This document shows positions 57,729 to 64,000 of a stretch of DNA of 64,000 nucleotides, piece after piece. Position 1 is the stretch's first letter. Every line of letters starts with the position of its first letter. The notes beneath the pieces were generated by a model. The model was not told the origin of the DNA, searched no databases, and saw only the letters and a list, made by a program, of their open reading frames with translations. Origin of the DNA: Listeria immobilis (GTDB taxonomy: Bacteria; Bacillota; Bacilli; Lactobacillales; Listeriaceae); assembly GCF_014322765.1 (NCBI RefSeq), contig NZ_JAASTZ010000009.1, positions 1 to 64,000 of the forward strand, in the 5' to 3' direction. Position numbers and translations under genes: made by a program.

Positions 57729-59554
57729 AGTCTCTTCGCCCTTAACTTCTCGCTTTGTGCGAGCATTTCATTTATTTTTAATACAATACCAGATTCAGAT
57801 ATGCCATATGATTCAAGAATTAATTGTACAGAACCATGACTAATAAATGTATCTGGCAAACCAATCCGATGTAACATAAAATTGGTATAATTATTCATTT
57901 CTATAAATTCTAACACACTAGCACCAAATCCGCCTTTTAATAGCGATTCTTCTACCGTCAAAATGGGGATGTTTTGTTTTATTATTTTACGTAACAATTC
58001 CTCATCTAGCGGTTTGATGAAACGAGCATTAATAACACCAATTTGTTTTCCGGTTGCCGCCAGTTGTTTAGCTGCATTAAGCGCCAATTGAACAGTTGGA
58101 CCAAAAGTTAAAATAACCGCATCTACAGGCGGAATTAGTATCTCCCATTTCCCAATTGGTATTGTTTCTGTTGATAAATACGGCTCCACTCCAGGGCCAT
58201 TTCCTCTTGGATAACGTATCGCGATTGGACCATCATCATAAGCAAAAGCAGTATCCATCAATTGCTTAGCCTCTGCTTCGTCTTTTGGCATGGTAATCAC
58301 CATATTCGGAATGCTACTCAAAAATGAAATATCAAAAATGCCTTGATGAGTCTCCCCGTCAGCACCAACAAGTCCTGCACGATCAATTCCAAATACGACA
58401 TTTAAATTTTGTCGACAAACATCATGTACTACCTGATCATATGCTCTTTGTAAAAATGTAGAATAAATCGCTAAAAATGGTTTCATACCTTGCGTAGCTA
58501 ATCCAGCTGACATAGTTGTCGCATGTTGCTCTGCTATACCAACATCAAAAAAACGCTCAGGAAACGCTGCTGCAAATTTTTCCAATTTGGAGCCAACTGG
58601 CATGGCAGGCGTAATTGCAACAATTCTTTCATCTTCTGCTGCTAGACGCATTAACTCCTGACTAATAATAGAACTCCATGAAGGTGCCGACACTACTGGC
58701 TTAATAAAGTTTCCTGTTTCGACTTTGTACGGTCCTGTACCATGCCAGGTTCCACGTTCATCTAATTCAGCCGGTTTGTATCCTTTTCCTTTTTTTGTGA
58801 CGACATGGAGCAACACAGGCCCTTTTACACTTTTGGCAAATTCTAAATAAGTGATAATATCTCGCAAATTATGTCCATCTATTGGTCCCAGATACATAAA
58901 TCCTAATTGTCCGAAAAAAGTATCTTCTCTAGACAAGCGATTTCTAATATCATCACCATCTGGCATATTCCGAATTATTTTATCTAACTCTTTTTTTATA
59001 TATTTTGAGGTTCTTAACTTACCAAGGATATTTTGAAGTGCACCTACATTTGGCGCAATCGACATATCATTATCATTTAAAATAACAATAATATCTTTTC
59101 CCATGTCACCTATATGATTGAGTGCTTCAAGTGCCATTCCGCCTGTCAATGCACCGTCTCCAATTACAGGAATAACATAATAATCTTGTTGCTTTATATC
59201 TCTTGCAATAACCATACCGGCCGCTGCTGATAGTGAGGTCGAGCTATGGCCAGTTTCAAACACATCATGTACGGATTCCTTTCTTTTTGGAAAACCGTCT
59301 AATCCATTAGGTTGTCGCAATGTTTCAAACTTATTTGCTCTTCCCGTGAGAATTTTATGCACATATGACTGATGTCCAACATCCCAGATAAATTTATCTT
59401 TTGGACTAGAGAAAGTATAATGCATCGCAATCGTCAGTTCTACAACACCGAGATTTGGACCGATATGCCCACCTGATTTTGATGTAGAAGTAATTAAAAA
59501 CGCGCGAATATCCGCTGCGAGTGCTTCTAATTCTTTTATATCCAATTGTTTCAT
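57725..59554 (-). CDS. dxs: 1-deoxy-D-xylulose-5-phosphate synthase
   Basis: A 609-residue thiamine-diphosphate enzyme joining pyruvate and glyceraldehyde-3-phosphate at the entry of the DXP isoprenoid pathway. Blocks: [18 protein letters not shown] (about residues 27-44), the ThDP/Mg motif [15 protein letters not shown] (about 132-146, then NDN), and [18 protein letters not shown] (about 393-410). ATG 59552-59554 follows AAAGGA; the longer frame adds unconserved residues. Upstream of tlyA, and near ispA which acts later in the pathway. Confidence 0.93.
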   Translation of the reverse strand: MKQLDIKELEALAADIRAFLITSTSKSGGHIGPNLGVVELTIAMHYTFSSPKDKFIWDVGHQSYVHKILTGRANKFETLRQPNGLDGFPKRKESVHDVFETGHSSTSLSAAAGMVIARDIKQQDYYVIPVIGDGALTGGMALEALNHIGDMGKDIIVILNDNDMSIAPNVGALQNILGKLRTSKYIKKELDKIIRNMPDGDDIRNRLSREDTFFGQLGFMYLGPIDGHNLRDIITYLEFAKSVKGPVLLHVVTKKGKGYKPAELDERGTWHGTGPYKVETGNFIKPVVSAPSWSSIISQELMRLAAEDERIVAITPAMPVGSKLEKFAAAFPERFFDVGIAEQHATTMSAGLATQGMKPFLAIYSTFLQRAYDQVVHDVCRQNLNVVFGIDRAGLVGADGETHQGIFDISFLSSIPNMVITMPKDEAEAKQLMDTAFAYDDGPIAIRYPRGNGPGVEPYLSTETIPIGKWEILIPPVDAVILTFGPTVQLALNAAKQLAATGKQIGVINARFIKPLDEELLRKIIKQNIPILTVEESLLKGGFGASVLEFIEMNNYTNFMLHRIGLPDTFISHGSVQLILESYGISESGIVLKINEMLAQSEKLRAKRL

Positions 59555-59724
59555 AAAGGAAGGATCCTTTATTTTTAAAAGATCCAAATAAAAACAACTC
59601 ACTTTCCAAAGAATCGCTTACTACTATACGTGCAAACCGAATCTTTTTACTGAATTAATTGTTCTTATTATAGCAAATAATTTATGTTATACCAAACAAG
59701 GAAAAGTAATTTTAGACAAATAAA

Positions 59725-59762
59725 AAAGCAAACCACCGAAATGATTTGCTTTTTCTTATTCA
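59725..59762 (-). terminator. Terminator of cspL
   Basis: On the minus strand AAAAAGCAAA pairs with TTTGCTTTTT around a 12-base loop; the T-run continues to six. Confidence 0.82.
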
Positions 59763-59772
59763 AAAAATAGAA

Positions 59773-59994
<222 letters not shown>

Positions 59995-60171
59995 TTATGC
60001 ACACTAATTATTTACTATTCTTGCTTAACGGCACGAGATGGAAAGTTGTTCACAATCGTATCTTTCACCCACAAAAATAATCTTACATTAGTATAACACG
60101 GTATTTTAGGAAAAGCAAATCAATTTAATATATACTTGTGAAAAATTTTTGAAATTACTAGATAATTATGA

Positions 60172-61053
60172 TTAATTTTCTCTAAACGCGATTAAATCAG
60201 CAAGTTTAATCAGAATAACATCATTAAAATCATGTCCTGAAAGCGCTGACTTTGCTATAGAAACATGCTCATTTAATGCCCTTTTAGCACCATCTAGAGT
60301 GAGTAATCCGGGATAGGTACTTTTATTCAGAAAAGCATCTCCCCCTGTCTTTTTACCCATTTTTGTTTCATCACCAATTACATCCAAAATATCATCGCTA
60401 ATTTGAAAACCAATTCCGATATTTTCGGCAAAAATATGTAATCGTTTGGTTTGTTCCGGTGTCGCTTCGGCAATTTCGGCAGCAGAAGTAACGGCAAAAA
60501 TTAATAATTCCCCCGTTTTTCTAGCATGAATTGAAGCTAATTCATCTAATGAAATTTGTTTGTTTTCTGCTTCTATATCCGCTTGCTGTCCACCAACCAT
60601 GCCCTCCGCTCCGCTACTAAAGCTAATTTGCTGAATTAAAGCAATTCTTGTTTCAAAAGACAAATCTACATCTTCCGCTAAAATAGAAAAGGCAAGTGTT
60701 AATAAGGCATCTCCTGCTAAGATAGCAGTCGCATCACCATATACCTTATGATTTGTCCATTTCCCGCGCCGATAATCATCATTGTCCATTGCTGGTAGAT
60801 CGTCATGAATTAAACTATAGGTATGAATCATTTCAAGCGCAGTAGCAGTTTTCACACCACGCATTGGATCTACATTTAATGCTTGCAGGGTTGCAAAAAC
60901 AAGCATCGGTCGAATACGTTTCCCGCCAGCCTGTACGGAATATAACATCGCTTCTTTTAATTTAGATTCTATATTGCGTTTATTTATTTCTGTAAAAAGT
61001 GAAGCATCTATCACTTTTTTATAATGTTCTAGAAAAAGAGTCAAATCTTGCAA
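60172..61053 (-). CDS. ispA: Farnesyl diphosphate synthase (polyprenyl synthetase)
   Basis: A 293-residue trans-prenyltransferase condensing IPP with DMAPP/GPP. First Asp-rich motif DDLPAMDNDD (about residues 79-88, DD-x4-D type of bacterial FPPS), GGKRIRPMLV (about 39-48) and second Asp-rich motif QISDDILDV (about 217-225). It lies two bases behind xseB in the nusB-folD-xseA-xseB-ispA cluster, as in Bacillus. Confidence 0.93.
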   Translation of the reverse strand: MQDLTLFLEHYKKVIDASLFTEINKRNIESKLKEAMLYSVQAGGKRIRPMLVFATLQALNVDPMRGVKTATALEMIHTYSLIHDDLPAMDNDDYRRGKWTNHKVYGDATAILAGDALLTLAFSILAEDVDLSFETRIALIQQISFSSGAEGMVGGQQADIEAENKQISLDELASIHARKTGELLIFAVTSAAEIAEATPEQTKRLHIFAENIGIGFQISDDILDVIGDETKMGKKTGGDAFLNKSTYPGLLTLDGAKRALNEHVSIAKSALSGHDFNDVILIKLADLIAFREN

Positions 61054-61055
61054 AT

Positions 61056-61283
61056 TTATTCACCATCCGCTTCAAAAGGAATTTCTTCTCCTGCATCTGT
61101 GACTACTTTTGCCATTCGCTTCTCTGCTACTTGTAATTTATCTTGACACAATTTAGTTAACTCGATTCCCTTTTGATACATATCGAGGGAATCTTCTAAG
61201 GAAGCACTACCATTTTCTAGCGCTTCAACAATTGTTTCTAATTCTGCAATTGCATCTTCAAAAGTCTTTTTTTTAGTTGCCAC
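61056..61283 (-). CDS. xseB: Exodeoxyribonuclease VII small subunit
   Basis: A 75-residue helical protein with the family pattern FEDAIAELETIVEALENGSASLEDSLDMYQKG (residues 8-39). It forms ExoVII with XseA. Its start overlaps the end of xseA by 11 bases. Confidence 0.93.
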   Translation of the reverse strand: MATKKKTFEDAIAELETIVEALENGSASLEDSLDMYQKGIELTKLCQDKLQVAEKRMAKVVTDAGEEIPFEADGE

Positions 61284-62625
61284 TTGTCTCTTCCTCCTTT
61301 GCAGTAATTAAAGCATCTATTTGTCCACCTTGCATTTTCACTTGAATATTATCGCCGACTTCTAATTGCGTTATTGATTTAACTAGCTTTTTTTCTTTAT
61401 AGGTTACACCAAATCCGCGTTTTAATAAAGCAAGTGGACTTAAATATTCCAGTGCTTCTACTTGTCTAACAAAAGATTGTTGTTTCTCTTTTAGTTGTTG
61501 TTTCATTGCTTTATCGAGTGCAGTTTTATACCGGATTAATTGTTCTTTTTGCAAAGCAATTTCTTTTTCGGGATGATAATAGTGTAGTTGATCATTTAAC
61601 CGATTAAACATTGTTTGTTTTATTAGCAATTGTTTCGCAAACGCATTTTGTAAACGTTCAGAAAAATAATCAGTGCGTTCCATTTGTTGCTCTAGCTGGT
61701 GTTTAGGACCATTTAGAATTAAATATTGTTTAAGCTGTTCGAGTTTTCGTTCTTTTCGTTCGAGTAATTGCCGAGTTACAGCGAGCAATCGATATTTTCG
61801 TTCTGCTAGCCGTTCCTCTAGGTCTCGATAATCAGGAACTGCTAATTCTGCTGCTGCTGTTGGGGTTGCCGCACGAACATCCGCAGAAAAATCACTTAAA
61901 GCAAAGTCGGTTTCATGACCTACTGCAGATATTACTGGGACATCCGAATCATAAACAGCTCGTACTACTGGCTCCTCGTTAAATGCCCAAAGTTCTTCTA
62001 ATGACCCTCCACCACGCCCAATAATCATGACGTCAATATCATTTCGCTGATTAATTCGTCCGATATTCTCGACGATTTTTTGGGCAGCTTTTTCACCTTG
62101 AACAATCGTTGGATAAACAATTACTTCCACAGAAGGCATTCTACGGTGAATCGTTGTCAAAATATCCCGCACTGCTGCACCCGTTTTTGAGGTTACTACT
62201 GCCACTTTGGACGGGAAAGAAGGAAGCACTTTTTTATGCGTCTCTGCAAAAAGTCCTTCCTTTTCTAATTGTGATTTTAATTGTTCTAATTGAATATAAA
62301 GCGCACCAATGCCATCTGGTTCCATATGTTCTGCATAAAACTGGTAACGCCCAGCTTTTGTAAACACACCAATTCGACCAGTGATAAGGACATTCATACC
62401 ATCTTCTGGTACAAAACCAATCTTTTGAACTGCTTTTTGAAACATGACAGAACGAAGCATCGCAAATTCATCTTTCACAGTAAAATAAAGATGACCACTT
62501 GCAGGTTGTTTTAAATTTGAGATTTCTCCGCGCACAAAAACTTGTTTCAGATACGGGTCTACCTCGAATTTTTTTTCAATGTATTTGGTTATGGCTGCTA
62601 CCGTTAAATATTTGTCTTGTTCCAT
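61273..62625 (-). CDS. xseA: Exodeoxyribonuclease VII large subunit
   Basis: A 450-residue nuclease subunit: N-terminal OB-fold (VFVRGEISNLKQPASGHLYFTVKDE, about residues 25-49), catalytic core with TSKTGAAVRDI, IIGRGGGSLEELWAFN (about 189-204) and SAVGHETDFALSDFSADVRAATPTAAAE (about 220-247), then a long coiled coil and a C-terminal segment. It degrades single-stranded DNA from both ends. Confidence 0.95.
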   Translation of the reverse strand: MEQDKYLTVAAITKYIEKKFEVDPYLKQVFVRGEISNLKQPASGHLYFTVKDEFAMLRSVMFQKAVQKIGFVPEDGMNVLITGRIGVFTKAGRYQFYAEHMEPDGIGALYIQLEQLKSQLEKEGLFAETHKKVLPSFPSKVAVVTSKTGAAVRDILTTIHRRMPSVEVIVYPTIVQGEKAAQKIVENIGRINQRNDIDVMIIGRGGGSLEELWAFNEEPVVRAVYDSDVPVISAVGHETDFALSDFSADVRAATPTAAAELAVPDYRDLEERLAERKYRLLAVTRQLLERKERKLEQLKQYLILNGPKHQLEQQMERTDYFSERLQNAFAKQLLIKQTMFNRLNDQLHYYHPEKEIALQKEQLIRYKTALDKAMKQQLKEKQQSFVRQVEALEYLSPLALLKRGFGVTYKEKKLVKSITQLEVGDNIQVKMQGGQIDALITAKEEETSGN

Positions 62626-62643
62626 TATTTCACATCCAATTAA

Positions 62644-63498
62644 TCAATTCATTTTCCAAATGCGTTTTGCTGCTTTTAATGTGTTAGCAAGTAACATGGT
62701 AATAGTCATTGGTCCAACACCGCCTGGGACTGGTGTAATAAAACCTGCAACATCTACTACATCATTAAAATCAACATCGCCACATAGTTTATTATTTTCA
62801 TCGCGGTCCATACCAACATCAATGACAACTGCCCCGGGTTTAATATAATTTTTCTTTACAAATTTAGCAAGTCCAGTTGCAACTACAAGAATATCGGCTT
62901 CTTTGGCAACTTCGGGCAAGTCTTTTGTACGACTATGTGCAATTGTAACGGTCGCATTTTCATTTAGTAATAATTGTGCTACTGGTTTACCGACGATATT
63001 ACTTCTGCCAATAACAACTGCACGTTTTCCTTCGATTAGAGTACCAGTTGATTTAATTAATTCAACTATTCCAGCTGGTGTACAGGGAACAAATGAATCT
63101 TTTCCAATGAATAAATTGCCTACGTTCACTGGATGGAAACCGTCAACATCTTTATCATAACTAATCGTATCAATTACTTTTTCTTCTGAGATATGTTTTG
63201 GCAGTGGTAATTGCACTAAAATACCATGGATCGTGTCATCCGTATTTAGTTCTTCCACTACTTCAAGTAATCTTTCTTCTGACACTGTTTCAGGAAGTTC
63301 AATCAAAACAGATTTCATTCCTGCTTCTTCTGTGCGTTTTTGTTTATTTCTAACATATGTACGTGATGCTTGATTATCGCCTACAAGCACAACTGCAAGA
63401 CCTGGTTTCTTGCCGATTTTTGCAAGTTCAGCTACTTCACTTGTTACGTTTTCTTGAATTTCTTTTGCTAACTTTTTGCCATCAATCATTTGTCCCAT
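62644..63498 (-). CDS. folD: Methylenetetrahydrofolate dehydrogenase/cyclohydrolase FolD
   Basis: A 284-residue bifunctional one-carbon enzyme. The catalytic [11 protein letters not shown] segment (Tyr about 50, Lys about 54), [12 protein letters not shown] (about 94-105), NADP-binding [14 protein letters not shown] (about 160-173) and [11 protein letters not shown] near the C-terminus are all conserved. ATG follows AAGGGGGC. In the nusB-folD-xse cluster. Confidence 0.96.
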   Translation of the reverse strand: MGQMIDGKKLAKEIQENVTSEVAELAKIGKKPGLAVVLVGDNQASRTYVRNKQKRTEEAGMKSVLIELPETVSEERLLEVVEELNTDDTIHGILVQLPLPKHISEEKVIDTISYDKDVDGFHPVNVGNLFIGKDSFVPCTPAGIVELIKSTGTLIEGKRAVVIGRSNIVGKPVAQLLLNENATVTIAHSRTKDLPEVAKEADILVVATGLAKFVKKNYIKPGAVVIDVGMDRDENNKLCGDVDFNDVVDVAGFITPVPGGVGPMTITMLLANTLKAAKRIWKMN

Positions 63499-63558
63499 GT
63501 TTATTGCCCCCTTATAATTACATTTCCAAGTTTTAGCTTAAAAAATTGCGAAATAAGG

Positions 63559-63583
63559 GAGTGCAAGGAAATTCCTCGCACTC
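63559..63583 (-). terminator. Hairpin between nusB and folD
   Basis: GAGTGC-AGGA pairs with TCCT-GCACTC around a small loop, with one A-C mismatch. No T-run follows on the minus strand, so it may be an RNA processing or pause element and not a full terminator. Confidence 0.45.
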
Positions 63584-63591
63584 TATCAAGT

Positions 63592-63978
63592 TTATTTATC
63601 TTCTGGCGCAATGTTTGCAAGTACCCCGTTAATAAATTTACTTGATTTTTCATCGCTGTAAATTTTTGCAATTTCGATGGATTCATTCAAACTAACTCGG
63701 TTTGGCACATCACTCAAGTATTTTATTTCATAGACACTAAGCCTAAGCAAAGATAAATCTACTTTGCTTAAACGATCCATACGCCAATTGTCTAGGTTAG
63801 GCTCAATAACAGCATCAATTTCAGCTTTATTCGCCATTACTCCTTCGACTAGTTTCTCCATATAGTCGTCTTGCTCATCTTCCATGATATTTTTAATGGC
63901 TTGATCAAGTGACATTTCATTTAGTTCAATTTGGAATAATGCTTGAAGTGCTTTCTCGCGCGCTTCTCTTCTTTTCAT
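63592..63978 (-). CDS. nusB: Transcription antitermination protein NusB
   Basis: A 128-residue all-helical NusB that binds boxA RNA with NusE (S10) in rRNA antitermination. Conserved segments are RREAREKALQALFQIE (residues 3-18), DRLSKVDLSLLRLSVYEI (about 69-86) and VSLNESIEIAKIYSDEKSSKFINGVL (about 95-120). AAAGGAGC precedes the ATG. First visible gene of the cluster at the right edge. Confidence 0.95.
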   Translation of the reverse strand: MKRREAREKALQALFQIELNEMSLDQAIKNIMEDEQDDYMEKLVEGVMANKAEIDAVIEPNLDNWRMDRLSKVDLSLLRLSVYEIKYLSDVPNRVSLNESIEIAKIYSDEKSSKFINGVLANIAPEDK

Positions 63979-64000
63979 GTTAAAGCTGCTCCTTTTTTTC

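Overview
The window is low-GC Firmicute chromosome. Its gene order and proteins match the Listeria sensu stricto core genome. Read on the minus strand, the block nusB-folD-xseAB-ispA-cspL-dxs-tlyA-argR-recN-ptb-buk-bkd operon, then gnd, lisRK, fni, ftsK, tcsA, recA, rny, mutSL, pflBA and mdrL/ladR is the order I know from L. monocytogenes EGD-e around lmo1359-lmo1410. Some proteins (for example the LisR linker) differ from the L. monocytogenes versions as I remember them, and the Cas13a remnant closely resembles that of L. seeligeri. A non-monocytogenes species such as L. seeligeri, L. ivanovii or L. welshimeri is therefore plausible, but the species is not settled.

Left end, 1-4960: an accessory patch. 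An IS3-family transposase, open at the left edge, is cut off just before its third catalytic acidic residue and runs directly into a 5'-truncated cas13a (type VI-A CRISPR RNA-guided RNase). About the first 100 residues of Cas13a are gone, but both HEPN R-x4-H catalytic motifs remain. No CRISPR array and no other cas gene are visible. A decayed intergenic stretch follows, then a DUF2975 membrane protein/XRE regulator pair on the minus strand.

4960-10930: the MFS efflux pump MdrL with its divergent PadR-type regulator LadR, the anaerobic pyruvate formate-lyase pair pflB-pflA, and glpP at the end of the mutS-mutL operon. 10945-24160: DNA and RNA maintenance genes (mutSL, ricA, ymdB, a GNAT acetyltransferase, RNase Y, recA with a LexA box, cinA) and envelope genes (pgsA, a RodZ-like protein, an SDR). 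24230-37756: a pair of M16 peptidase-like proteins, a BmpA-type nucleoside ABC transporter (nupQ, nupP, nupO, tcsA), a ComER-like protein, the FtsK/SpoIIIE translocase, a YitT membrane protein and the tRNA hydroxylase TrhO.

37846-47445: isopentenyl diphosphate isomerase, a DUF1033 protein, acylphosphatase, a small membrane protein, a second YidC insertase, the LisRK two-component system, an HxlR/SDR pair that I believe is absent from this position in L. monocytogenes EGD-e, 6-phosphogluconate dehydrogenase, an M20 peptidase and the 31-residue stressosome-anchoring miniprotein Prli42. 47603-63978: the branched-chain keto acid dehydrogenase/butyrate kinase operon, recN-argR-tlyA-dxs, the cold-shock gene cspL, and the isoprenoid/exonuclease VII/folD/nusB cluster.

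Most operons end in clear hairpin-plus-T-run terminators, several of them bidirectional. Many genes start with TTG or GTG, and I moved several starts downstream to the codon that follows a good Shine-Dalgarno sequence. The observation most worth following is the IS-truncated, catalytically intact Cas13a. No tRNA, rRNA, prophage or CRISPR array was recognised.
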